A stretch of 64,000 bases of DNA, from positions 261,746 to 325,745 of the forward strand of contig JAGYIQ010000003.1 of the NCBI GenBank assembly GCA_018402565.1, given 5' to 3'. The translations under genes and the position numbers were made by a program. The notes under the pieces were generated by a model. The model was not told the DNA's origin and ran no database searches. It saw only the letters and a list, made by a program, of their open reading frames with translations. Source of the stretch: Pirellulaceae bacterium (GTDB taxonomy: Bacteria; Planctomycetota; Planctomycetia; Pirellulales; Pirellulaceae). This document shows, piece after piece, positions 9,224-18,273 of the stretch. The stretch's first letter is position 1, and every line of letters begins with the position of its first letter.

Positions 9224-11305
9224 TCAATATTCGTTGGCGACCACCGTCTGTTCCGGCGGGGGAGCCAATTGGGCCACTTGTCGCACACGTTTTTCGCGAA
9301 TCTCGTCGACAAACCGCTGCAAAGCGGCAGCCACCGGCATCGCGCCCAAGTCGCCTTCGTGCCGATCCCGGACGCTGACCGTGCCGGCTTCGGCATCCCG
9401 CGGACCGATGATCACCATGTAGGGAACCTTTTCCAGTTGGCCATCGCGGATCTTGCCACCCAATTTCTCGCCCCGATAATCGCTGCTGACACGCAAACCC
9501 GCCGCGCGGAACTCGGCCTCAACCTGTTGGGCGTAGTCGACGCTCTTTTCGCTGACGGTCAGCAAACGCACTTGTTCGGGCGCCAACCACAACGGGAACA
9601 CGCCCGCGAAGTGCTCGATCAACACTCCGACAAATCGCTCCATCGAACCAAACGGGGCCCGATGGATCATGATCGGTCGATGGGGTCGGTTGTCGCTGCC
9701 GGTGTAACTCAGATCAAAGCGTTCCGGCAAGTTGTAGTCGACTTGGACCGTGCCCAACTGCCAGTGTCGCCCGATGCAGTCACGGACCACAAAGTCGATT
9801 TTGGGGCCGTAAAAGGCGGCCTCTCCCGGCTCTTCGCTGAACGGCTTGCCCAACGTCGCAGCCGCTTCACGGCAGGCCGCCTCGGCTTGCTGCCAATTCT
9901 CATCGCTTCCCACGTACTTGTCGCTGTGCGGGTCGCGCAGCCCCACGCGGACGTGGTAGTCCTCCATGCCCATCGCGGCAAACACGATCTTGACCAACTC
10001 CAGGCAACCACGGATCTCGTCCGCCACTTGATCGGGCCTGACAAACAAGTGCGCGTCGTCTTGCGTAAAGCCACGCACCCGAGTCAAACCTCCCAATTCG
10101 CCGGATTGCTCGAAGCGGTAGACCGTACCAAACTCGGCCAACCGCAAGGGCAACTCGCGATAACTCCGCGGCTGAGATTGATAGATTTTGATGTGATGCG
10201 GGCAATTCATCGGTTTAAGCAAATAGCCATCGATGTCACCCGACTTCATCAAGTCCGACAACTTGGCGCAATCGCAGCCCTCCTCCGCCAAGGCCGCCAG
10301 CTGATCGCGATCGATCAACGGCGGGTACTGGCTGTCCTGATAATAGGGAAAGTGCCCGCTGGTTCGGTACAAGTCCAACTTGCCGACATGCGGTGTGAAC
10401 ACCTGGGAGTAACCCTGCCGCTTCAGGTGCTGCGAGATGAAGTCCTGCAGCTCTTGTCGGACGATGGAACCCTTGGGAGTCCAGAGAATCAAGCCCTGAC
10501 CCACCATGTCGTCGATGTGAAACAGGCCCAACTGTCGGCCCAAGACACGATGGTCGCGCCGCTTGGCTTCCTCGATCCGCTGTAAATGCGCGTCCAGATC
10601 CTCCTGAGTAAAAAAGGCCGTGGCATAGACGCGTTGCAGCACTTGCCTGGACTGATCGCCCTTCCAATACGCACCGGCGATGCTCAATAACTTGAAGGCC
10701 CCGATCCACTTGGGGGAGGGAATATGCGGGCCGCGGCACAGGTCCAAGAACTCGCCTTGCCGATAAAACGACACCTGCTCGTGCTCGGCCAGTCCCGACT
10801 GCAAATGCTCAACTTTAAGCGGTTGATCCAAGTCTTGGCACAATTGGATCGCCTCGTCCAGCGATCGCTCCAACCGCTCGAAGGGCTCGTCCAAGGCGAT
10901 CAGCCGCCGCATCTCTGCTTCAATGGCCGGGAAATCGTTGTCGGTCAGGGGCTCTGCCAGCTCGAAGTCGTAGTAGAAGCCACCTTCAATCGTGGGTCCG
11001 AAGGCCAATCGGGTGCCCTGACGCAGGCGCATGATCGCCCGCGCCATCACGTGGGCGCAGCTGTGACGCATCACCCCCAACGCTGCCGGGTCTTTTTTGG
11101 TCAAGATTTGCAGGGCCACCGGCTGCCCCAGCGGCAACACGTAGTCCAGGCCGACCACCACCCCATCCACAACCGCGGCCACCGCGGCTTTGAGCAGACC
11201 CGCTCCGATCCCAGCGGCCACGTCACGACACGTGGCCCCCGCGGGAAACTGCTTGACCGAACCGTCTGGCAATTGAATTGAAACCTGAGATTCCACGACC
11301 GACAT
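9224..11305 (-). CDS. thrS: threonine--tRNA ligase
   Basis: A 693-residue class II synthetase with the full domain set: N-terminal TGS domain, the editing domain with RHSCAHVMARAI (metal/editing histidines), catalytic core and C-terminal anticodon-binding domain. The zinc cysteine is in KPMNCPHHIKIYQ, motif 2 in TRVRGFTQDDAHLF and motif 3 in HRAPFGSMERFVG. The length is slightly above the 640-650 common in bacteria. An AAGGAG ribosome-binding site precedes the ATG. It charges tRNA-Thr in the cytoplasm. Confidence 0.97.
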   Translation of the reverse strand: MSVVESQVSIQLPDGSVKQFPAGATCRDVAAGIGAGLLKAAVAAVVDGVVVGLDYVLPLGQPVALQILTKKDPAALGVMRHSCAHVMARAIMRLRQGTRLAFGPTIEGGFYYDFELAEPLTDNDFPAIEAEMRRLIALDEPFERLERSLDEAIQLCQDLDQPLKVEHLQSGLAEHEQVSFYRQGEFLDLCRGPHIPSPKWIGAFKLLSIAGAYWKGDQSRQVLQRVYATAFFTQEDLDAHLQRIEEAKRRDHRVLGRQLGLFHIDDMVGQGLILWTPKGSIVRQELQDFISQHLKRQGYSQVFTPHVGKLDLYRTSGHFPYYQDSQYPPLIDRDQLAALAEEGCDCAKLSDLMKSGDIDGYLLKPMNCPHHIKIYQSQPRSYRELPLRLAEFGTVYRFEQSGELGGLTRVRGFTQDDAHLFVRPDQVADEIRGCLELVKIVFAAMGMEDYHVRVGLRDPHSDKYVGSDENWQQAEAACREAAATLGKPFSEEPGEAAFYGPKIDFVVRDCIGRHWQLGTVQVDYNLPERFDLSYTGSDNRPHRPIMIHRAPFGSMERFVGVLIEHFAGVFPLWLAPEQVRLLTVSEKSVDYAQQVEAEFRAAGLRVSSDYRGEKLGGKIRDGQLEKVPYMVIIGPRDAEAGTVSVRDRHEGDLGAMPVAAALQRFVDEIREKRVRQVAQLAPPPEQTVVANEY

Positions 11306-11438
11306 CGCACCAACTCCTTCACTGAAAGCTGCCTCAGGCCACTGGTCAACAAATCCAGCGCCCGGCGTCCTTAGTCTAGAGCTTGGCGGTCGTTTTGGGT
11401 ATGGCTTTTCCGGGCGTTACAAGTGCCAGCTCAGCGGC

Positions 11439-13724
11439 TCAACGTCCGGGACCAAAGCCGTCGGCCCCGGCGGCGGGGGCCGAGCCTCCGTCTTGTCCCG
11501 CCTGACGGGCCTTATCCAGCTCCTCGGCCGCCTGCCGTTGGGCCTCCTCTGGGTTGTCCGCTCGGCCGACCGGGGAGGTCGAAACCACCACGATTCCCCG
11601 CAACCCCAGCTGGGATTTGCCGAACCCACTGCCATACTGTGGATCGATTATTTTTTCCGGAATGGCGACCGCTTCAAAGAAGCCCAATTGCGGGACCTGC
11701 ATACGGCTGACCTGGCCCTGGATATCCCCGCCGCTAACAATCGGAGGTGCCCCGGTTGAAGAACCGCTTTGCCAAAGGGTTTTATTCCCCTGGCGAATGC
11801 GAATATTGGCAAAATACGGCGAGTACGTCACGTTGGTCTCGCCGCCCCGGCCGCCCATTTGACTGTAAGTCTCCGTCCGCGGCGGCATCTGCCCCATTTC
11901 ACAATCGATCACAATGTCGGCAGTGTTGCTCAAAGTCCAGCCATTGGCCTGTACCTTCTGACTGATCCATTGCCGCACCTGTTCCCCGTCACTCACCTTC
12001 AGAGTTCCCAAGGCCACGGCCACGCCCGGCTTGAGAATATACAGCGACTCTTTTTCAATATTGGCCGTCAATTCCTCCACCGATGGCCCCGGCAACTGGA
12101 CCACTCCCACGGCCAAAGCCCCCCCAAATCGATCCGGCTCCGCGGTATAGAAGACCTGGCCGTTTAGCATCCGACTGCGGAGCGGGTCGTCGTTTAACGA
12201 GCGTTGCCACACGTCCATTTCGTACGTCCACACCGGCAGTTCCAACGACAGCCGGAACAGCGTTTTGGCACTAAAGCCATCCACCAGAATATGGTCGTCG
12301 TCCAACCAATCGAGCCGCGCGCGGAAGGGATTCCCCACCAACGGCGCTTCATAAGCTTGAGGTTTATCGTCCGCCCCATCCAGCTTCCAGACGTAGATGC
12401 GTTCGGCTGTCAGGGCCGCCAGCCGCGTCCCGCTCTCGTTGACGTTGACCCCCGACACCGAGCTGGGGACCTTCAATTGGAACACCAACTTGCCCGTCGC
12501 AGCCTCCAACACGGTCACGTATCCATCCTCGGGTACCAACAGATGTTGACGGTCTGGCGTCACGATCAACGGAGCATCAAAAAAGCTCCGCGCTTTAACG
12601 GTATAAACTTCCTTCTTGTCGACGATGTCCCACACTTTATAGTTTTGCGAATCTGTTTTAGCCAAGATCAGTCGCTCATTGATCACCTTGGCAAATGCCG
12701 ACCAAGCCCGCAGCGACAACTTGGCTTCCCATCGCACCAAAGGCTCGATGGTCGTCTCGCCCGGGTTCAAACGCCACGCGGTAAGTTCTCCCGGAGCGGA
12801 AAAACCCCCACGCTCCGGCGGTGCGTACGAAATCAACAAGCGGGAACGCGGATCATAATCCAGCGCTTGCGCCTCTGGCGTTATAAAGACGCTGCCCAAA
12901 ACTTTCTGCTGCCTGAGCGACACCCAATACAATTGGCCGGGGAACTTCACGCCGCGGTTAAAAAAATTATCTTCCTTCACCGAAACCAAGACCAACTGCT
13001 CCGGTCCCCCAACCGGCACCAACGCCACCAACTCCTGCCGCTTCCGCAACAAGTTAAATCCTAGCCCCGATTGCTGGAAGGTTTGCAAGAACGACGGGAG
13101 CGCTCCCAGCGGTTGAATCTTCCCCTCGCCAAAGGCGACGGTTCCAAATTCACCGAAGCCGCTGGTGAAGTTCTCCACGTCCGGCAATGGCGACACCTCC
13201 CCAGGAATTTCACCGCGAGCCACCGCCGCTTCATAGTCCTTCTTGAACTTGTTGACATAGGCCACATCCCGCTTACTCAGGCTGGCCACCGGGACCGTGA
13301 TTTCGGTCAGATCGACCTTGATCAGCACGACCTGCTCGCCTTGGATTTGTTTGAGAGCGGCGTCAATCTTGAATTGACCTGACTCGTTGGCCCAGGTCCG
13401 CGCCAAATCCATGGCTTCCTGTTCACATTCCAGACGAATGGCCTTGCGTTCAAACAGGGCTTGTCGATTATTGTTGGCAAACTCGTAGCTGATGCCGAAC
13501 TTGTCTCCCTGACTACCAATCACCGTGCCGTCGCGCCATTCGTTCAGGTAAAATACCTTCACCGACTCACCTTCGGCCGGTTTCACCTGGGCCTGCACGA
13601 AAGACGGCAAACCAAAATCGCCGCTCCAGCCCAACATCAATAGTCCGAAATAGAATGACCAAGCCAGAGTCGAACGGGTGCGACCTGTTTCCCGATGAAC
13701 CAACCGCTCTGCGACAAATCTCAT
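11439..13724 (-). CDS. secreted beta-propeller-like protein with SHD1-like N-terminus
   Basis: A 761-residue protein I cannot assign to a characterised family. The start is the ATG at 13724, with AAGGA ten bases upstream; the frame stays open to a TTG at 13757. An N-terminal signal or anchor (LAWSFYFGLLMLGWSGDFGL) is followed by an SHD1-like region (VKVFYLNEWRDGTVIGSQGD and the next 120 residues). The centre holds repeats like a WD40/YVTN propeller (VWDIVDKKEVYTVKA, VTVLEAATGKLVFQLKV, RLAALTAERIYVWKL). A C-terminal domain ends in a Pro/Ala/Gly-rich tail. Combined SHD1 and propeller regions are common in planctomycete secreted proteins. Confidence 0.65.
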   Translation of the reverse strand: MRFVAERLVHRETGRTRSTLAWSFYFGLLMLGWSGDFGLPSFVQAQVKPAEGESVKVFYLNEWRDGTVIGSQGDKFGISYEFANNNRQALFERKAIRLECEQEAMDLARTWANESGQFKIDAALKQIQGEQVVLIKVDLTEITVPVASLSKRDVAYVNKFKKDYEAAVARGEIPGEVSPLPDVENFTSGFGEFGTVAFGEGKIQPLGALPSFLQTFQQSGLGFNLLRKRQELVALVPVGGPEQLVLVSVKEDNFFNRGVKFPGQLYWVSLRQQKVLGSVFITPEAQALDYDPRSRLLISYAPPERGGFSAPGELTAWRLNPGETTIEPLVRWEAKLSLRAWSAFAKVINERLILAKTDSQNYKVWDIVDKKEVYTVKARSFFDAPLIVTPDRQHLLVPEDGYVTVLEAATGKLVFQLKVPSSVSGVNVNESGTRLAALTAERIYVWKLDGADDKPQAYEAPLVGNPFRARLDWLDDDHILVDGFSAKTLFRLSLELPVWTYEMDVWQRSLNDDPLRSRMLNGQVFYTAEPDRFGGALAVGVVQLPGPSVEELTANIEKESLYILKPGVAVALGTLKVSDGEQVRQWISQKVQANGWTLSNTADIVIDCEMGQMPPRTETYSQMGGRGGETNVTYSPYFANIRIRQGNKTLWQSGSSTGAPPIVSGGDIQGQVSRMQVPQLGFFEAVAIPEKIIDPQYGSGFGKSQLGLRGIVVVSTSPVGRADNPEEAQRQAAEELDKARQAGQDGGSAPAAGADGFGPGR

Positions 13725-13799
13725 TTTTCTGATCCTTGAGGAGTGCCAGATGATCAAGCTGCAATTGCAACATTAATCAACCGAATAAATCGGGTCAAC

Positions 13800-13944
13800 C
13801 TAGTGCTTTGTCACCGTTTAATTTTGGGATCGGTGCGGTAAAGGGGTCAGGCGTCAATTGCCGGTACGGCCCTGTGGGTGCTTCGCACAATTGACTCCTG
13901 ACCCCTTTACCACACGCCAAGTTTTGGCTGTGACAAAGCACTAG
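13800..13944. repeat. inverted-repeat mini-element, family 1, copy 1
   Basis: A 145-base element with perfect 14-base terminal inverted repeats, CTAGTGCTTTGTCA at 13800-13813 and its complement at 13931-13944. Inside is a second pair of 24-base arms, 13837-13860 and 13888-13911, differing at one base and containing AAAGGGGTCAGG. The 27-base centre 13861-13887 is the loop. It carries no gene. The layout fits a MITE or a REP/REPIN pair mobilised in trans. A second copy lies at 21471 in the opposite orientation. Confidence 0.78.
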
Positions 13945-15383
13945 CTCTCGCGGGACTGCAAATCCGCCGAACTTGGAGCAGCTGGCCGGTTGCGACCCAC
14001 CACAAAAAAAGTCGCCGCCGCGATGACTGTGATTGTCAGGTTCAGCGGCAAGTGCAGCCCCAATGGCTGCAACCACGGTTGCCCCAGCCACTCGGGTTCC
14101 CCCAGCCACAGATGGGGCACCCACAGCACCGTCCCCACCAACATCGATGCGATGGCCGCGCTGGGCGGACGGCGGGGAAACCACAGGCCACCCAACAACG
14201 GCACCAGCAGCCCCACCAGCATCAGCGAATAGGCCTCCTCCAACAGGCTGTAGGCGGCTTTCCCGGAAAACGCGGAGGCCAAGGAGCACAGGGCGACCAG
14301 AACCACCGCCGCGCGGTTGACCGGCACTGTCCCCCAACGCTCGCGGACCCCAGCCGGCAGCAGGTTCTGGGCCAAGACTCCGGCCGGAGACAGGATGGCC
14401 CCGTCGATGGTCGACAGCACCGCCGACACCACCGCCAACACAAAGATCACCATCCACGGCCCCTGCAACAACTTGTTGGCGATCCCCATCACCACACCCG
14501 TCGCAGTGTCTGGCAGCACGTGGGTGGCCAACAGCCCCATGCCGATGGGAAATAACCCAAACACCAAATATCCGCCAGCGGCCCAAAAGCACGCGCGACG
14601 AGCGGCCGGCGCGGAACGCACACACAAGAATCGCTGGATCAGGTCCTGGGCCGGCAAATTTCCCAAGGCCCCCACCACCAACAGATCGAGCATCAAAATC
14701 ACCTCACCCCAACCGCGCGGTTCAGTGACAGCCGCCTGGAGCGTGACTTGGGTTTCCGCCCAGCCCACCTCGCCGACGACCGCCACGGCCAAGTACACCA
14801 CTCCGATCAGCACCAACCCCAGCTGAAACACATCGGTCCAGACCACGGCCCGCAAACCACCCAACAAGGTATACAGCGTGCCAGCCAACATCACTGCCAC
14901 TATGCCCCAGGACAAATCCAACCCGAAGAACAATTCCAGCAAACGCGCCACGGCAATAAACTGCACCGCGATCCAGCCGAAGTAACTGGGGATCAAGATC
15001 ACCGCGGCCAACTTCTCGGTCACAACACCAAACCGCTGCCGATAAAAGTCACCGATGGTCAGCAGTCCCATATTCCAGAGCGGGGCGGCCAACCACCAAC
15101 CGGCCAAGAACAGACACAGGGCCACACCCAAGGGATCCAACGTCGCCGCCGGCAAGCCTTGATCGGCCACCTCATCGGTGACCGTCAACATCACACCCGC
15201 TCCGAACCAGGTCGCCAACAGCGTGATCACAGCCAACGGCAACGGCAAGTTCCTGCCGGCTAGAAGGTATTCCTCGGCGCTGTCACCCGCCTGCCGCGAG
15301 GCCCGCACGCCGATGCCCAACAAGATCAACAGGTAGACCAGCAAGCTACCCGCCAAGACAACCGTCCAAAATCCTGTCAGCAT
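13941..15383 (-). CDS. sodium:solute symporter family protein
   Basis: A 480-residue polytopic membrane protein with about 12-13 hydrophobic segments in the LeuT-fold SSS pattern. Recognisable features are the start VLAGSLLVYLLILLGIGV, SAEEYLLAGRNLPL, the helix-breaking ATWFGAGVML near 57-66, and the SSS signature-like GLRAVVWTDVFQLGLV. Substrate cannot be read from sequence. Its TAG stop codon lies inside the right terminal repeat of the mini-element at 13800-13944, so the present C-terminus was set by that insertion. Confidence 0.9.
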   Translation of the reverse strand: MLTGFWTVVLAGSLLVYLLILLGIGVRASRQAGDSAEEYLLAGRNLPLPLAVITLLATWFGAGVMLTVTDEVADQGLPAATLDPLGVALCLFLAGWWLAAPLWNMGLLTIGDFYRQRFGVVTEKLAAVILIPSYFGWIAVQFIAVARLLELFFGLDLSWGIVAVMLAGTLYTLLGGLRAVVWTDVFQLGLVLIGVVYLAVAVVGEVGWAETQVTLQAAVTEPRGWGEVILMLDLLVVGALGNLPAQDLIQRFLCVRSAPAARRACFWAAGGYLVFGLFPIGMGLLATHVLPDTATGVVMGIANKLLQGPWMVIFVLAVVSAVLSTIDGAILSPAGVLAQNLLPAGVRERWGTVPVNRAAVVLVALCSLASAFSGKAAYSLLEEAYSLMLVGLLVPLLGGLWFPRRPPSAAIASMLVGTVLWVPHLWLGEPEWLGQPWLQPLGLHLPLNLTITVIAAATFFVVGRNRPAAPSSADLQSRES

Positions 15384-15448
15384 AAGTCGCTCGGTCGCTC
15401 CGGGTTAAAGATCGGCCCGCGACCGTCGGTTCATCGCCGCGGGCGAGC

Positions 15449-17506
15449 TTACATTTTCTCGACGACTTGAATTCCCAACAGCGCCAGCCCCGTCTCTATG
15501 GTGCGAGCCATCAAGTCGCAAATCGCCAATCGGCTGCGCTGCAAGTCGGGCTCCACACCCAGCACGCGGCAGTCTGGCCGATTGTAGAAACTGGAAAACT
15601 CTTGCGTCAGCTCGAACAAATAGTTGCACAACAAATTGGGCCGATAATCCACCAAGACCTCTTCCAAGGCATCTTGGAACCGCACCAAGCTGAGGACCAC
15701 GGCCCGCTCCGCCGCGTTGGTCAATTGAATCGCCGCCGGCGTCGCTTGCAGCTCCGCCGGCGTGAGACCCGCCCGAGCGAAAATGCCGCGGACGCGAGCA
15801 AAACTGTATTGCAGGTACGTGGCCGTATTGCCGTCCAACGCCACCATCTGATCGAAGTCAAAGCGGTAGTCGCTGGTGCGATTCTGGCTCAGGTCGCCGT
15901 ACTTGAGTGCTCCAACGCCCACCACTTCCGCAATCGAGCGACGTTGCTCGGGCGAGAACTCCGGCCCGGTCTCTTTGGCCTCGTCCAGCTGCGTCACCAC
16001 CTCCAAGGCCTTGGCGACCGCATCGTCGATCAAACCCTCCAAGCCGACCGTGTCGCCCTCGCGAGTCTTGAACGGCTTGCCATCGTTGCCCATCACGGTG
16101 CCGAAGCTGACATGCACCCAGCGGACTTGACCGTAACCCAAATGAGCCGCCACCGCGAACAATTTCAGAAAATGCTCCGATTGTCGATGATCCACCACAT
16201 ACAAGACACGGTCTGGCTGCCATTGCTTGAGGCGATAATCGATCGTAGCCAAGTCCGTCGTGGCGTACAGGAAGGCCCCGTCCCGTTTCTGCACGATCAT
16301 CGGCGCGGGGAAGTCGTCCAGGAAGATGCACTGCGCGCCGTCACTGACGCGGACCAACCCCCGAGCCTGCAGGTCGGCCACCAATGGCCCCAAGGCGTCG
16401 TGGTAAAAACTCTCCCCCAGCCAATGATCGAACTCGACGTGCAGCCGCCCGTAGACGCGTTCGATTTCATCGTGGCAATGCGGCAAGATCTCTTGCCACA
16501 ACTGCACGTTGGCCTCGTCGCCCGCATGCAACTTGCTGGTCTCCGCCAAAACGGACTCGTGCAGGTTGGCATGTTCGACCAAGTCGCGGCTGAGGGCTTC
16601 GTCCTGAGCCGCCTGTCGCAATTGCTGCTGGGCGGCGGTGATCTTCTGCTGCAGCTCCTCGCACTGTTGCTGGGCGTCTTGCCATTGCTTGCGAGCGGCT
16701 TTCGTGGCAGCTTTGTCCGCACCGGACTCGGCCGCGGCCAACTCGGCTTGGCAGTCGGCCACCCGTTGCCGAGCCCCGACCAGCCCCTGCTCCCACTTGG
16801 GCAGGTCACGCAACTTTTCCAACAAATCCATCAAGCGGCGAACGTAGCGGTAGATTCGGCTGAGTTCGCTGACCGGGGCGGCGCGGTAAGCGTCCGCTTG
16901 GCCAAAATGCCGGTACCCGTAGATGATCATGCCGAACTGCGTGCCCCAGTCCCCCAAATGGTTGTCCGTGATGACCTCGTGCCCCAAGAAGCGACAGACC
17001 TTGGCCAACGAATCGCCGATCACCGTGGAGCGAATATGCCCCACGTGCATCGGCTTGGCCACGTTGGGGGAGGAAAAGTCGACCACGATCCGCTCCGGGG
17101 TCACCGGCTCGGTCAGCCCCAATCTCGCCACCGGCAGGCTGCCGCCACGACCGACGGCCACCCGGCCCGCGTCGCCCCAAGCCGCATTGGCCTGCGATCG
17201 CAAAAAGTCGTCGGCCAGCCGCAAGTTGATAAAGCCCGGACCCGCGATGGAGATCTCCGAACACAGATCCTGCAGGTCCAACGCCGCCACCACCCGCTGG
17301 GCGACCTCGGGCGGCTTGAGTCCCAAGGGCTTGGCCAAGGGCATGGCAAAGTTGGCCTGATAGTCGCCGAACTGCGAGTTCTGCGCCGGGCGGATCATGC
17401 CCAAGGCCTGAACCAGCTGTTCCGGCGTCGCCGTCTGGTTCTGTGAGACAAACAACGCCTGGAGCGCGGGCGCAAAACGCGAACGAATCTGAGCAAGTAT
17501 TTGCAT
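15449..17506 (-). CDS. argS: arginine--tRNA ligase with coiled-coil insertion
   Basis: A 685-residue class I synthetase. The start is the ATG at 17506 (MQILAQIRSRF); a TTG eight codons upstream is also in frame. The N-terminal Add-1 domain binds the tRNA elbow. The HIGH motif is KPMHVGHIRST (HVGH at 154-157). The KMSKS position reads KPFKTREGD, as in the ArgRS group lacking a canonical KMSKS. The DALR anticodon domain is C-terminal (QYSFARVRGIF onward). An Ala/Gln/Glu-rich helical insertion of about 80 residues lies near 228-312 and explains the excess over the usual 550-590 residues. Confidence 0.96.
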   Translation of the reverse strand: MQILAQIRSRFAPALQALFVSQNQTATPEQLVQALGMIRPAQNSQFGDYQANFAMPLAKPLGLKPPEVAQRVVAALDLQDLCSEISIAGPGFINLRLADDFLRSQANAAWGDAGRVAVGRGGSLPVARLGLTEPVTPERIVVDFSSPNVAKPMHVGHIRSTVIGDSLAKVCRFLGHEVITDNHLGDWGTQFGMIIYGYRHFGQADAYRAAPVSELSRIYRYVRRLMDLLEKLRDLPKWEQGLVGARQRVADCQAELAAAESGADKAATKAARKQWQDAQQQCEELQQKITAAQQQLRQAAQDEALSRDLVEHANLHESVLAETSKLHAGDEANVQLWQEILPHCHDEIERVYGRLHVEFDHWLGESFYHDALGPLVADLQARGLVRVSDGAQCIFLDDFPAPMIVQKRDGAFLYATTDLATIDYRLKQWQPDRVLYVVDHRQSEHFLKLFAVAAHLGYGQVRWVHVSFGTVMGNDGKPFKTREGDTVGLEGLIDDAVAKALEVVTQLDEAKETGPEFSPEQRRSIAEVVGVGALKYGDLSQNRTSDYRFDFDQMVALDGNTATYLQYSFARVRGIFARAGLTPAELQATPAAIQLTNAAERAVVLSLVRFQDALEEVLVDYRPNLLCNYLFELTQEFSSFYNRPDCRVLGVEPDLQRSRLAICDLMARTIETGLALLGIQVVEKM

Positions 17507-17510
17507 GGAA

Positions 17511-17987
17511 TCAATCTGCCGCTGGCCCAAAGCCAGTCTGGGGAGAGCCGGGCTTGGGGGCTAGGTGCGAGACATCGATCTTGGGCGCGTCGCTGTGCAG
17601 CACCTCCAAACCGTAGTACTGACGTGTCTCGTCATCAAACAGATGGATCACCACGTTGCCGTAGTCCAACACAATCCAGCGGCTCTCGTCATAGCCCTCG
17701 CGGCTGATTCGCTTGTCGTTCAACTCTTTCTGCAACACATGATCGATCTCTTCGCTCAACGCGTGCAAGTGCCGACGACTGGTGCCGGTGGCAATCACAA
17801 AATAATCGAACAACGCCGTCTTCGGCGTCATGTCGAGCACCAACACGTCGGTGGCAAAGTTATCCAGACAGACCTTGGCGGCCGCCTGGGCCAACGTCAG
17901 GGCCTGTTCCGGATGATTGATGTGCCCAGCCGGACCCGATGCTTGATTCTCGAGCGGCTCGGGGGAGGGGGTGTCTTGATCTGACAA
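17511..17987 (-). CDS. rsfS: ribosomal silencing factor RsfS
   Basis: A 158-residue RsfS/Iojap protein. The core AAAKVCLDNFATDVLVLDMT and ALFDYFVIATGTSRRHLHAL, then GYDESRWIVLDYGNVVIHLF, is typical. It binds ribosomal protein uL14 and blocks subunit joining in starvation. I chose the TTG at 17987 because AAGGA lies six bases upstream. The frame stays open to an ATG at 18116, but that extension is Arg/Ser-rich and unlike the family. The gene ends 4 bases before argS on the same strand, so the two are likely cotranscribed. Confidence 0.88.
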   Translation of the reverse strand: MSDQDTPSPEPLENQASGPAGHINHPEQALTLAQAAAKVCLDNFATDVLVLDMTPKTALFDYFVIATGTSRRHLHALSEEIDHVLQKELNDKRISREGYDESRWIVLDYGNVVIHLFDDETRQYYGLEVLHSDAPKIDVSHLAPKPGSPQTGFGPAAD

Positions 17988-18273
17988 TGGGATTCCTTGT
18001 AATGAAACGGTTTCGCTGCGTTCGCTTCCGGCCCTGGGAACCGCCGGTCGCCGTGAGGACTCGCTGCGGTCCAATCGCAACCGAGCCGGCTCTCCAACCC
18101 GCGGATCGCCCCGCATTGTACCCGATGGGGTCGAACTTCTTCAACTACAATCCCCCCCCAGTGAAAAATCGACTATCCTGGACAGGAGAGAGCATGGCCG
18201 CGGCCCCCAGCCGACCGCTGCGCCACTGTCCGGGACCCGGCCAGCTCGAGCCCGCCACCCAGGAGCCCCACCG

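Noticed and set aside
9269..10585. 438-codon open frame opposite thrS
   Set aside because: A shadow of the thrS coding strand; no family features and no ribosome-binding site.
15467..17446. 659-codon open frame on the plus strand opposite argS
   Set aside because: It mirrors the codon structure of argS, has no recognisable domain, and the minus strand has a complete, motif-rich ArgRS.
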